Shown piece after piece: positions 15,388 through 23,402 of a DNA stretch of 28,396 nucleotides. Made by a program: the position numbers and the translations under genes. The stretch is from Candidatus Peregrinibacteria bacterium (lineage in GTDB: Bacteria > Patescibacteriota > Gracilibacteria > UBA1369 > UM-FILTER-53-11), in NCBI GenBank assembly GCA_023245725.1, contig JAHFJU010000008.1:1412-29807 (forward strand). The letters are read 5' to 3'. The notes below the pieces were generated by a model that had not been told where the DNA came from, did no database searches, and worked only from the letters and a program-made list of their open reading frames with translations. Each line of letters opens with the position of its first letter. Position 1 is the first letter of the stretch.

Positions 15388-18129
15388 ATGAATATTCGAA
15401 AAAACTGCAAAATCGATAGGAGGATTAAAGAGTTCGCGGTCATAACTCTTATTGCTTGTATAAGCCTTTTACCTGTCATGGCGAGTGCCCAAGGAGCGGC
15501 AATTTCACTAATGTCTGAGCAATCGCAAAATCTAGTTGCTTCTGCTTCTACGCCAACTTCATTTTCAGATGTAGATAGTCATCATCCTTATTCTGACTCT
15601 ATTTCTCGCGTTCATGCACTTGGAATAGTGAAAGGGAATCCCGATGGAACTTTTGCGCCCGATAAAACTATTAACAGAGCTGAATTAGCAACAATGGTTG
15701 TGGCTTCTTTGACGGCAAAACCCAGAGGTGCCAACTGTTTTACAGATGTTCACAATGAGTGGTTTGCCCCGTTTGTATGTGAGGCAAAAAAGAGAGGATT
15801 TGTGAGTGGGTATCCCGATGGAAGTTACCAGCCGTTTAACAATGTAAATTTTTCAGAGGCGGCGTTGATTATTGCAAAGGCAGAGGGATTAAATCCTAAT
15901 GGTGCTATAAATGGTCAACCGTGGTACCAGCCGGCACTTTCTAAGTTAGATTTGCTAAAGGCAATTCCAGCGACAATCGACAGATACGACACTCTTGTTA
16001 GCCGTGGTCAGACCGCAGAAATTTTGTATCGTGTATTAAATCCAAATTTAAATAAGCTGTCAAAGTCATACACAAGCCTTGTGTCGGCGCTTCCTGCTAT
16101 CAATTCATGCGATGAACTAAACGATAAATTGTCAGTTATTCGTTACAAAGAATATCGTGATAATCAAAATCCTCGTGTGTATATGATGGAGAAAAATGTT
16201 GGAGCAATGCCGCCTTCAACTGGAGCTCCCGCTCCTATGACTGCTCCAGAAATGGCAACTCAAGCAGCAGATTCAACGGCGTCAGGACTCGCTACACCAA
16301 CATCTGAAAATCAAGCATCTTCAGATTTTTCGACAACAAACACTCAAGTAGCGGGAGTCGATGAATCAGATGTAATAAAAAATGACGGAGAGTTTATTTA
16401 TATGGTAAGCGGAAAAACGGTTAGGATTATAAAAGCATATCAGCCACAGAATTTAGCAGAGGTTGCAAAACTTGAGTTGTCAGATAAGAATTTTCTTCCG
16501 AGTGAACTTTATGTGTACGGACAAAAATTGATTGTTATTGGAACATCAAATCAAAATAATTACCCGATGCCATATGCCGAAGGCGGTGCTTCAATGAAAA
16601 TGATGGTTCCATATAGATACTATCAGCCTCGCGCAAAGGTTTTCGTTGTTGATATGTCTAATAAATCGGCACTAAAAGAAGAACGCTCAATTGAGTTTGA
16701 TGGATACATGGTTTCAACTCGTCGTGTAAATGGTTATTTGTATTTGGTTACAAACAAGGCGCCAGACTATCGAGTTATGTTTTATAACACGGATCAGTCG
16801 GCGCTTGACTGGAATAAATTCAACACGGCAGCAGATGCTCAAAGCATTTTGCCTACATACAAAGATTCGAGAATCGGCAAAGATATGCCGCTTACGGGTT
16901 GCAGCTCGGTTCATTTTATTCCCGGATACAATCAAATTAATTTCATGACGGTTGCGAGCGTGAACCTTAATAATTCAACTGCTCCAATTAGAAAGGAGGT
17001 TGTAATGGGAGGTGGCGATAACATTTATTCTTCAGCTGATAATTTGTATGTAGCTTCAACTGTTTATAACTATCCTCGTGCAGAAATTTACGACACATTT
17101 GCACCGACAAATTACACAGAGACGACTCGTATTACTCAGTTCAAATTATTGAATGGGGGAGTTGATGTTGGAACAACCGGAGTAGTTCAGGGACATATTT
17201 TAAATCAGTTTGCCATGGATGAAAGTTCGACCGCATTTCGAATCGCGACAACTGTGGGTGAGGTCTGGGGGCCACGTGGTGATACATCTGGTATGAGCAA
17301 GAATAATGTTTATGTGTTAAGCAAAACCGACCTTTCTAAGCAACTCGGTGCGCTCGAAAATCTCGCGCAGGGTGAGACAATTTACTCAGTTCGTTTTGCG
17401 GGGAATCGTGCATACCTGGTCACCTTCAAAAAAATCGATCCGTTCTTTGTTATCGATTTGAGCAGCGATAATAATCCAAAAGTTTTGGGTGAATTGAAAA
17501 TTCCCGGGTACAGCAATTATTTGCATCCGCTAGATGATAATCATGTATTGGGAGTGGGTAAAGACGCGGTTGATCCAACCCCAGCTGAGAAAGAAAGAAT
17601 AAGCTGGTGGAATGGTGCAAACTTCGCTTGGTATCAAGGATTAAAGGTAGCAGTCTTCGATGTGTCTGATGTTAAAAATCCAAGGCTTCAAAGCAATTTG
17701 GTAATTGGTGATCGTGGTTCAGACAGCGAACTTTTGTATAACCACAAAGCATTTTTCTTCGACAAAGCTCGGGGGCTTATTTCGTTCCCTGTTACAATAA
17801 ATTCGGTTAAAGATAAATCGGCAGATAATCCAAGTGCATATGGTGTTCCAGTATTTCAAGGAGCAGAAGTCATTAAACTCGGTGCAAATAATCAACTTTC
17901 AGAGCTTGGTCGAATTACTCATCTTCCTGCTAATGCTTGGGACAATGACGGCGCGAATGCGTACGAACAATCAGCGTTATTTATTAATCGAATTCTTTCA
18001 ATCGGGAATTATCTTTATACAGTCAGCCAAGGCCGCATTCGCGCCTCTGACATTCAATATTTGAACGAAGTAAAGTCACTCGACGTTCAATATGATAAAG
18101 ATCAAGGTTGGTGGGGAATTATGTACTAG
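15388..18129 (+). CDS. Secreted S-layer-homology plus beta-propeller protein
   Basis: The 913-residue protein has an N-terminal signal peptide (basic start, hydrophobic core about 14-31, cleavage near MASAQG). Two clear SLH domains follow at about 59-108 (FSDVDSHHPYSDSI, GNPDGTFAPDKTINRAELA) and 117-168 (CFTDVHNEWFAPFV, GYPDGSYQPFNNVNFSEAAL), with a weaker third at about 174-220. SLH domains anchor proteins to cell-wall polymers. After a Pro/Ala/Thr-rich linker, the rest matches the secreted beta-propeller domain family (PF09826): TQVAGVDESDVIKNDGEFIY begins it, with blades such as KVFVVDMSNKSALKEE and PFFVIDLSSDNNPKV. I place the start at the ATG at 15388, because the longer frame begins with TTG inside a hairpin and would bury the signal peptide. 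A strong terminator follows. Confidence 0.92.
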   Translation: MNIRKNCKIDRRIKEFAVITLIACISLLPVMASAQGAAISLMSEQSQNLVASASTPTSFSDVDSHHPYSDSISRVHALGIVKGNPDGTFAPDKTINRAELATMVVASLTAKPRGANCFTDVHNEWFAPFVCEAKKRGFVSGYPDGSYQPFNNVNFSEAALIIAKAEGLNPNGAINGQPWYQPALSKLDLLKAIPATIDRYDTLVSRGQTAEILYRVLNPNLNKLSKSYTSLVSALPAINSCDELNDKLSVIRYKEYRDNQNPRVYMMEKNVGAMPPSTGAPAPMTAPEMATQAADSTASGLATPTSENQASSDFSTTNTQVAGVDESDVIKNDGEFIYMVSGKTVRIIKAYQPQNLAEVAKLELSDKNFLPSELYVYGQKLIVIGTSNQNNYPMPYAEGGASMKMMVPYRYYQPRAKVFVVDMSNKSALKEERSIEFDGYMVSTRRVNGYLYLVTNKAPDYRVMFYNTDQSALDWNKFNTAADAQSILPTYKDSRIGKDMPLTGCSSVHFIPGYNQINFMTVASVNLNNSTAPIRKEVVMGGGDNIYSSADNLYVASTVYNYPRAEIYDTFAPTNYTETTRITQFKLLNGGVDVGTTGVVQGHILNQFAMDESSTAFRIATTVGEVWGPRGDTSGMSKNNVYVLSKTDLSKQLGALENLAQGETIYSVRFAGNRAYLVTFKKIDPFFVIDLSSDNNPKVLGELKIPGYSNYLHPLDDNHVLGVGKDAVDPTPAEKERISWWNGANFAWYQGLKVAVFDVSDVKNPRLQSNLVIGDRGSDSELLYNHKAFFFDKARGLISFPVTINSVKDKSADNPSAYGVPVFQGAEVIKLGANNQLSELGRITHLPANAWDNDGANAYEQSALFINRILSIGNYLYTVSQGRIRASDIQYLNEVKSLDVQYDKDQGWWGIMY

Positions 18130-18182
18130 GTGTTTACTAAGAGAGTGCACTTATCTTGGCGCAGTAAAAGTTGCGCAGACAG

Positions 18183-18213
18183 GGGATTCACGAGCGATCG
18201 TGAATCCCTTTTT
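18183..18213 (+). terminator. Intrinsic terminator of the SLH/beta-propeller gene
   Basis: GGGATTCACG (18183-18192) pairs perfectly with CGTGAATCCC (18199-18208) across a 6-nt loop, followed by five T residues. On the other strand there is no T-run, so it acts on the plus strand only. Confidence 0.9.
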
Positions 18214-18246
18214 AGCAGATTTTTGATTTGGCTTTTCCTAAAAAGC

Positions 18247-18537
18247 TCACACAAATTTTATCGCCACTTTCTTTCCCAATGCTCCTGCAATTTTAATAAG
18301 CAACTCGAGTGTGATGTTTTGTTTTCCGTTTTCTATGCGGGCAATCGCACTTTGAGTCGTTTTAAGTTTGCGCGCGAGATCAGCCTGTTTCATTCGGTTG
18401 CGAATGCGTAGTTTTCTCACGCTTATGCCAATTGTAACTTTCTCAAGTCGTTTTTGGTGCTCGTGAGAGCGCAGGCGATGGGTTAGTAGGGCCTCAGGAT
18501 TAAGAATATGTTCGTCAAAATTCAATTCTAATTGCAT
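18247..18537 (-). CDS. XRE-family helix-turn-helix regulator
   Basis: The 96-residue protein is a short DNA-binding regulator. A Cro/C1-type helix-turn-helix spans about residues 38-92: VRKLRIRNRMKQADLARKLK, then TTQSAIARIENGKQNITLEL, with the recognition helix around QSAIARIE. A basic N-terminal helix (HRLRSHEHQKRLEKV) precedes it. The ending LGKKVAIKFV is like that of HigA/antitoxin-type regulators, but no toxin gene is adjacent, so it is an orphan regulator or a solitary antitoxin. It is preceded by an extended -10 box only 8 nt from the ATG and faces the convergent SLH gene terminator. Confidence 0.9.
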   Translation of the reverse strand: MQLELNFDEHILNPEALLTHRLRSHEHQKRLEKVTIGISVRKLRIRNRMKQADLARKLKTTQSAIARIENGKQNITLELLIKIAGALGKKVAIKFV

Positions 18538-18545
18538 CAGGTTTA

Positions 18546-18554
18546 ATTATATCA
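18546..18554 (-). promoter_or_regulatory. Extended -10 promoter of the XRE gene, near-leaderless
   Basis: On the minus strand TGATATAAT ends 8 nt before the ATG at 18537, placing transcription start at or 1-2 nt before the start codon. Confidence 0.65.
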
Positions 18555-18579
18555 TATACGCTATAAAGCCAGTAGAAAT

Positions 18580-18609
18580 TTGATTTTAAAAACATCTATA
18601 TGGTATAAT
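18580..18609 (+). promoter_or_regulatory. Promoter of a candidate small RNA
   Basis: TTGATT (18580-18585), an 18-nt spacer ending in TGG, and TATAAT (18604-18609) form a strong promoter with an extended -10. No gene follows on this strand before a terminator at 18662-18686. It diverges from the XRE promoter. Confidence 0.65.
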
Positions 18610-18615
18610 TTCTTT

Positions 18616-18686
18616 GTCGTTAAGTTTTTTTCGCCCTTTGCAGGCACTGCTAGCAATTACCTCCCGAACTTGTCGGGATTTTTTTT
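18616..18686 (+). ncRNA. Candidate small RNA of about 70 nt
   Basis: A strong promoter is followed after about 50 nt by an intrinsic terminator, with no convincing reading frame between them. The body contains a T-rich single-stranded part (AAGTTTTTTTCGCCC) and a small hairpin, GCAG-GCA-CTGC, flanked by TTGC/GCAA. I do not recognise it as 6S, SRP, tmRNA or RNase P RNA. It is inferred only from signals; the start is an estimate from the -10 box. Confidence 0.5.
18662..18686 (+). terminator. Intrinsic terminator of the candidate small RNA
   Basis: TCCCGA pairs with TCGGGA around ACTTG, followed by eight T residues. It is a textbook intrinsic terminator on the plus strand. Confidence 0.85.
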
Positions 18687-18726
18687 GTGCGAAATTTCGC
18701 CAGCGTAATCAGGCTGTGCTGTTTAT

Positions 18727-18749
18727 AAAAGCCCGTTTTTTAGGCGGGC
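18727..18749 (-). terminator. Intrinsic terminator of the 286-aa gene
   Basis: On the minus strand GCCCG pairs with CGGGC around CCTAAAAAA, followed by TTTTAT. It lies 45 bp after the stop of the gene at 18795-19655 and faces the small RNA terminator. Confidence 0.7.
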
Positions 18750-18794
18750 CAATATTCGGCTGTACGTACGCTCTTAGGTGAAGTTTGAACCTAT

Positions 18795-19655
18795 TTACCG
18801 TTTTAAGTCTAAATCTTTTAAACTGTATGTTCGTAAGCTGTAGCTATCTTGGTTCGGAGCGTCTTTGTTTTGTCTTTTCCCAGCCAGAGCTTGCCCAGTA
18901 GCGTATGCGGCTTTTGTATCAGGCGAATCTAGATATACGGAATGGTATTTAGGTTCTTCTAGCAAATGGCCTGTTCCACGAATAGCTGGGGCGACTCGTG
19001 CTCCAAACGCTGCCGCAATCATTCTCTCTTCATAGCTTTTTCCATCATTTGTGCCTGATCTACTTGGTAGCCCACGTGGCATAAAACAAAAGCCCTCTTT
19101 GGTTGCACGAGTATGAGCTTCATTATAAGAAAGTCCTTCAAAAACGGGTCTAATATCTGTAAAAAGAGGATTCCCTTCAACGTCTAATCCTGCTAGTAAG
19201 CCATACCCTTCTAGGTGAGATACATGTTCAAGTTGAGTTTCGTCATTCCCCTCCACTCTACATTGTCTTAGCCGACGGATAACTTCTCCAAACGGCATCA
19301 TTTTTCTCATTGCATCTGGCCAAAGGCCGAAAGCCTCACGGTGTAAGCCAGAAATAGCCTTGTACGATTCGCTTTCTGGGAGTGGTCTTTTGCCGCCTTG
19401 AGTTAATTCATGTGCATTACCAAGGGCAGCAAGAAATTTTTCGATTCGTTCATTTCGAACATGTTGTCGCGGAAGCTCGTTCCTACCTCGTGGTCTTGTA
19501 TCGAGTGCGTGGGCTACCCAATATTCTGCATTAAGGTGATATTGTTTAACTGTAGCCATCGAAACTCGTCCTTGTCCATCTGGGTCAGGTAATTTTTTGA
19601 ACCATTCTGCATCTTCGAGGCCTCCTGGGTGAGGGTGATAAATTCGTTCAGACAT
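18795..19655 (-). CDS. Hypothetical protein (286 aa)
   Basis: I recognise no family. It begins MSERIYHPHPGGLEDAEWF and has no signal peptide or membrane segment. The N-terminal half is helical and basic (VKQYHLNAEYWVAHALDTRP, RIEKFLAALGNAHELTQGGK). The C-terminal half contains GYGLLAGLDVEGNPLFTDIR and EGFCFMPRGLPSRSG and ends in a polar, probably flexible tail. It is likely a soluble cytoplasmic protein of a lineage-specific family. It is monocistronic, with an intrinsic terminator downstream. No Shine-Dalgarno precedes the ATG at 19655; the upstream 220 bp hold only this gene's leader and the terminator of the next gene. Confidence 0.75.
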   Translation of the reverse strand: MSERIYHPHPGGLEDAEWFKKLPDPDGQGRVSMATVKQYHLNAEYWVAHALDTRPRGRNELPRQHVRNERIEKFLAALGNAHELTQGGKRPLPESESYKAISGLHREAFGLWPDAMRKMMPFGEVIRRLRQCRVEGNDETQLEHVSHLEGYGLLAGLDVEGNPLFTDIRPVFEGLSYNEAHTRATKEGFCFMPRGLPSRSGTNDGKSYEERMIAAAFGARVAPAIRGTGHLLEEPKYHSVYLDSPDTKAAYATGQALAGKRQNKDAPNQDSYSLRTYSLKDLDLKR

Positions 19656-19782
19656 ATATAAAAGGTTTGTTATTGAAAGGATTTAGATCCTATTAAACAC
19701 ATTTTTAGGTATTTTGTAAATAGAAAGTCTTGTACTACGCTAGCAGATCCAATCTGGTTTTGAGGAATGCGCTGTTCGGCAG

Positions 19783-19822
19783 AAAAAAACCACCTCTACA
19801 GCTGTAATCTGTATGTCGGTGG
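19783..19822 (-). terminator. Intrinsic terminator of the PEF-type surface gene
   Basis: On the minus strand AAACCACC pairs with GGTGGTTT across a loop that itself holds an ACAG/CTGT hairpin, followed by a run of seven T residues. It lies 53 bp after the stop at 19878. Confidence 0.8.
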
Positions 19823-19877
19823 TTTAATTATTTGAAGTATAAATCGCAACTTTGTAAGGTGCTACATGACGTGTTAA

Positions 19878-20552
19878 CTAAGCCTGTGTTCGTCCGAATG
19901 ATCCTGCTTTTTTAAGAACAGATGCGCCAGCAATGCCAAGTGTAACGATCAATGCGTAAGTGCTGAATTCTGGGGCTGGTGATGGGTTTGACATTTGTGG
20001 TCCGCCTTCTGTTACTGAATGGAGGCTTATTTGATCAAAGACTGTAGCCTCCATCATGTTGAAACAATTTACATCACAAGACCATCTTGCAAAATACATA
20101 TTTGATCCATCGTCTGCTGGGTCATATGTAGCCCAATCGACTGGTGAAACGAAGTTCAATGTGTGAACGCCTGTTCCAACAAATGCGCCAGTGTAGTTAT
20201 ACACGTCTAAGTTTTGCCATCCCGCGCCATTGTAGTATTCGAAATTATTACCAATTGATGATGCCCAAGCTGAGCTTTTTTCTGTTGAAGAAATCTTAAA
20301 ATATATTTGTTCGAATTTGCTATTTGAACCAAAATATATCGTTGAATTGCCCATTGCCGGCCATAATACGTCTGCCGTTGCCATGCTATTTGCATCTGTA
20401 GTGTCATCGGTAAAACTATTCCCGTCGTACACATAATATTTGCCCGTACCCATGTCAGCACCAGTGACATATACGGCCGCCGAAACCATTGCAGGCGTTA
20501 AGAATAGTGAAAATAGAACCGAAAGGCTGAGAAGGATTTTGAATTTTTTCAT
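19878..20552 (-). CDS. Secreted protein with C-terminal PEF/PEP-CTERM-like sorting signal
   Basis: The 224-residue protein has a classical signal peptide (MKKFK, hydrophobic core about 6-22, cleavage near VSAA at 23-26). The mature part is beta-rich, aromatic and low in charge, with YVTGADMGTGKYYVYDG, SIGNNFEYYNGAGWQNL and one close cysteine pair (WSCDVNCF). The end has the three parts of a sorting tail: the motif APEFSTYA (about 194-201), a hydrophobic segment IVTLGIAGASVL, and a basic end KKAGSFGR. This arrangement is known from PEP-CTERM (exosortase) and PEF-CTERM (archaeosortase) substrates. No exosortase gene is in the window. The function of the mature part is unknown; surface display is the best inference. 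Confidence 0.8.
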   Translation of the reverse strand: MKKFKILLSLSVLFSLFLTPAMVSAAVYVTGADMGTGKYYVYDGNSFTDDTTDANSMATADVLWPAMGNSTIYFGSNSKFEQIYFKISSTEKSSAWASSIGNNFEYYNGAGWQNLDVYNYTGAFVGTGVHTLNFVSPVDWATYDPADDGSNMYFARWSCDVNCFNMMEATVFDQISLHSVTEGGPQMSNPSPAPEFSTYALIVTLGIAGASVLKKAGSFGRTQA

Positions 20553-20706
20553 AATAAAAATTAACTGTTAAAAAGTTACCTTATTGTATTCATAATATTG
20601 GTATATCTAAACACAAAACGCGACAATTTTACAGATTGTATTGACTCTCTTTCTTGGCGTGTCGAGATAACGTTGTATTAATATGCTTTACTTATGCCCG
20701 ATTCAG

Positions 20707-20735
20707 TTGTTATATATGCCCCTATTCGCTATACT
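20707..20735 (+). promoter_or_regulatory. Promoter of typA
   Basis: TTGTTA (20707-20712), a 17-nt spacer and TATACT (20730-20735) give a good sigma-70-type promoter. The leader would be about 19 nt, with no Shine-Dalgarno before the ATG at 20761. Confidence 0.6.
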
Positions 20736-20760
20736 CGGCCAGCTTATTTAATCCCACCAT

Positions 20761-22563
20761 ATGAAAGTACTAAACATTGCCATCATCGCTCACGTAGATC
20801 ACGGAAAGACAACTCTTACAGACTTTTTGCTTCGCCAAGGTGGTGCATTTACTGAACGAGAAGAGGTTGCTGAATGTGTAATGGATTCAAACGCACTTGA
20901 GCGCGAACGTGGAATTACAATCCTCTCAAAAAATGCGTCTATTCGTTACGACGGTGTGAAAATTAATATTGTCGATACCCCTGGGCATGCCGATTTCGGA
21001 TCAGAAGTTGAGCGTGTTCTAAAAATGGTTGACTCGGTTTTGCTCTTGGTTGACGCGAAAGAGGGGCCTATGCCGCAAACAAAATTCGTTTTGAAAAAAT
21101 CTCTGGCACTTGGAATTCGCCCTATCGTTCTTGTAAATAAAATCGATAAACACGACGCACGACCAGACGATGTTGTTAATATGGTATTCGATTTGTTCGT
21201 CGCGCTTGGTGCTACAAATGAGCAGCTCGATTTTCCGATTGTGTACACTATTGGTCGTCAGGGAATCGCAAAGAAAAATCTTACCGATGAATCAACAGAT
21301 CTAAAACCGTTATTCGAAACTATTTTCAGTCACGTTAAGCAGTATGATGAATCGAAAACGCAGGATCCTCTTCAAATGCAAATCGCAAATTTGGCCTACG
21401 ATGAATATGTTGGGCGTATTGGTATTGGTCGTGTTATTGCAGGTTCTGTAAAAGTTGGGCAGCAAGTGACGTTATGTAAACGTGATGGAACAACTGTAAA
21501 CGGAAAAGTGTCAAAGCTCTTTAGCTGGGAGGGTTTGCATCAGCTTGAGGTTCCAGAGGCTTTTGCAGGAGACATTTGTGCGGTTGCCGGTTTTTCTGAA
21601 ATTACTATTGGTGAAACTGTTTGTGAGTTAGGAAAACCTTTGCCACTGCCAATGATTGAAATTGATGAGCCAACTCTCGAAATGAACTTTTTGGTTAATA
21701 ATTCGCCGTTTGCCGGTAAAGAAGGAAAGTTCGTTACAACTCGGCATTTGCGTGATCGTTTAGATCGTGAGTTGCAGACAAACGTTGGTTTGAAGGTAGA
21801 GGAGTTGGGTGGAGCTGAAGGTTATAAAGTTAGCGGTCGTGGTGAATTGCATCTTTCAATTTTGCTTGAGAATATGCGTCGTGAAGGATACGAAATTCAG
21901 GTTTCAAAGCCTGAAGTTATTATGAAAAAGGCTGCGAATGGCGATAAACTTGAGCCGATTGAGCAGGTTATAATCAACGTTCCTGAGAATTTTGCAGGTA
22001 CTATTATTGAACGACTTGGCAAGCGTCGTGGTGAAATGACAAACATGGTTACCGAAAATGGACATACTACTATTGAGTACACGGTTCCAACTCGTGGTTT
22101 GATCGGTTTCCGCTCTGAATTTATTACCGAAACAAAAGGCGAGGGAATTTTAGATCATAGTTTTTTGGAGTATCAGATTCACCGTGGAGATATTCCGCAT
22201 CGTTTAAATGGAGTTATGATTTCGGGCGAAACAGGTGAGACTATGGGTTATTCTCTATATAATCTTCAGGAGCGCGGCACTTTGTTTATTGGTGCAGGTG
22301 TTCATGTTTACGAAGGAATGATTATTGGTGAACATTCACGCGATAACGATTTGACGGTTAATCCTATTAAGGGAAAGAAACTTACGAACATGCGCGCATC
22401 TGGTAGTGATGAGGCAATTCGTTTGGTTACTCCACGCGAAATGACGCTTGAGCTTGCTCTTGAGTACATCGAAACAGATGAGTACGTAGAAATTACACCT
22501 AAGAACACGCGTCTTCGCAAGAAGGGGCTTACTGAAAATGATCGTAAGCGGTCTGGCCGATAG
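20761..22563 (+). CDS. typA: Translational GTPase TypA/BipA
   Basis: TypA (BipA) is a ribosome-binding GTPase related to EF-G, which acts in ribosome assembly and stress adaptation. The 600-residue length is normal. The G domain shows G1 AHVDHGKTT (residues 10-18), switch I with RGITI, G3 DTPGHADF, and G4 NKIDKHDARPDDV. The beta-barrel domain II and EF-G-like domains III and V follow, and the TypA-specific C-terminal part includes GRGELHLSILLENMRREGYE, PTRGLIGFRSEF and the positively charged end MTLELALEYIETDEYVEITP with KTRLRKKGL-like residues. It has its own promoter. No terminator is visible after it, so some reading into the next plus-strand gene is possible. Codon use (CGT, GGT) is that of a well-expressed gene. 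Confidence 0.98.
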   Translation: MKVLNIAIIAHVDHGKTTLTDFLLRQGGAFTEREEVAECVMDSNALERERGITILSKNASIRYDGVKINIVDTPGHADFGSEVERVLKMVDSVLLLVDAKEGPMPQTKFVLKKSLALGIRPIVLVNKIDKHDARPDDVVNMVFDLFVALGATNEQLDFPIVYTIGRQGIAKKNLTDESTDLKPLFETIFSHVKQYDESKTQDPLQMQIANLAYDEYVGRIGIGRVIAGSVKVGQQVTLCKRDGTTVNGKVSKLFSWEGLHQLEVPEAFAGDICAVAGFSEITIGETVCELGKPLPLPMIEIDEPTLEMNFLVNNSPFAGKEGKFVTTRHLRDRLDRELQTNVGLKVEELGGAEGYKVSGRGELHLSILLENMRREGYEIQVSKPEVIMKKAANGDKLEPIEQVIINVPENFAGTIIERLGKRRGEMTNMVTENGHTTIEYTVPTRGLIGFRSEFITETKGEGILDHSFLEYQIHRGDIPHRLNGVMISGETGETMGYSLYNLQERGTLFIGAGVHVYEGMIIGEHSRDNDLTVNPIKGKKLTNMRASGSDEAIRLVTPREMTLELALEYIETDEYVEITPKNTRLRKKGLTENDRKRSGR

Positions 22564-22631
22564 ATGAACGATGGCTCATGCTCGAAAAATTTCTTCTGTA
22601 ACATAGTTTAAATGTGTTTCTGGTTGGCCTA

Positions 22632-22660
22632 TTTACGGGTGGCGCATAATATGTTATTAT
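22632..22660 (+). promoter_or_regulatory. Probable promoter of the 232-aa gene
   Basis: TTTACG (22632-22637), a 17-nt spacer ending in TGT, and TATTAT (22655-22660) fit a promoter with an extended -10. The leader would be about 22 nt and contains a TTAGT/ACTAA inverted pair. Confidence 0.45.
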
Positions 22661-22688
22661 ATTAGTGGCTAATTATTAAAAAACTAAT

Positions 22689-23387
22689 ATGAAAAAGAAA
22701 ATATTGATTGGTATAGTAGTACTAGTTTTAGCTGCTGGTATCTATTATCTTTTTTCGAGTGATTCAGGAACATTTAAAGGATCTATTGCAGGTATAGGTG
22801 TACAGCGTTCTCCGATGTCAGTCGGGAATATTTCTGTCGTTCCACAAAATGTTGCAATAACAATACAAGCTCCTTCTCAATCACGAGAACAAATACAGAC
22901 ACAAGCGCAAGAAAAAGCATACGCCGTAACTACTGACTGGAACTATAGTGAGTATTTTTTTCATACAATCCCAGTGTATAGGCAGAATACTGGTTTGTTT
23001 CTTGCGTGCAGTAGAGGGGCATCATACAAAGCTGAGTTTGAAGCAGATTTAAGCAATATAGAAAATGAGATGGAAAGCTTTAGGTCGTTCTTTTATGTTC
23101 CTAATGATCAGCTTAACGAAACATCTGCACAGCGAAAATATCGAGTTTGGGCATCTATGATTTATAATCGCCCACGCATTCTGCAATTAACCAACTCAAT
23201 GGAAATCAACTTTGAGTTTATGGTAGGTATTTTAGGTACGCTCAAAAACTCAAACTGTTTAAGTGAAGACGCAATTTCACGGGCATTCACTGGAATGGTA
23301 AGCGGTCACACGATCCAATATCCAGCAAATTACACTCGTTGGAAAAATGATTTGAATGCATTTTATGCAATGCCAGAAAATCGATAG
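22689..23387 (+). CDS. Membrane-anchored hypothetical protein (232 aa)
   Basis: The protein begins MKKKILIGIVVLVLAAGIYY, a single hydrophobic segment (about 5-21) after three lysines, so it is anchored by its N-terminus with the rest outside the membrane. A Gln/Ser-rich spacer (about 55-80, QAPSQSREQIQTQAQ) leads into a helical domain with many aromatic residues (TTDWNYSEYFFHTIPVYRQ, and FEADLSNIENEMESFRSFFY). Two widely spaced cysteines (LACSRG and NSNCLSED) could form a disulfide. I know no family. It has its own promoter and converges on the methyltransferase gene with a 15-bp gap. Confidence 0.8.
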   Translation: MKKKILIGIVVLVLAAGIYYLFSSDSGTFKGSIAGIGVQRSPMSVGNISVVPQNVAITIQAPSQSREQIQTQAQEKAYAVTTDWNYSEYFFHTIPVYRQNTGLFLACSRGASYKAEFEADLSNIENEMESFRSFFYVPNDQLNETSAQRKYRVWASMIYNRPRILQLTNSMEINFEFMVGILGTLKNSNCLSEDAISRAFTGMVSGHTIQYPANYTRWKNDLNAFYAMPENR

Positions 23388-23402
23388 AGCAACAAGAACA
23401 AG

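Noticed and set aside
18130..18411. Plus-strand frame after the SLH gene
   Set aside because: It spans an intrinsic terminator and the antisense of the XRE regulator.
18247..18537. Complete toxin-antitoxin pair at the XRE gene
   Set aside because: No small toxin-like frame adjoins it on the same strand; only the regulator is supported.
20761..22563. Recoded TGA (Gracilibacteria-type code)
   Set aside because: Genes end normally at TGA, and conserved genes such as typA have no in-frame TGA.
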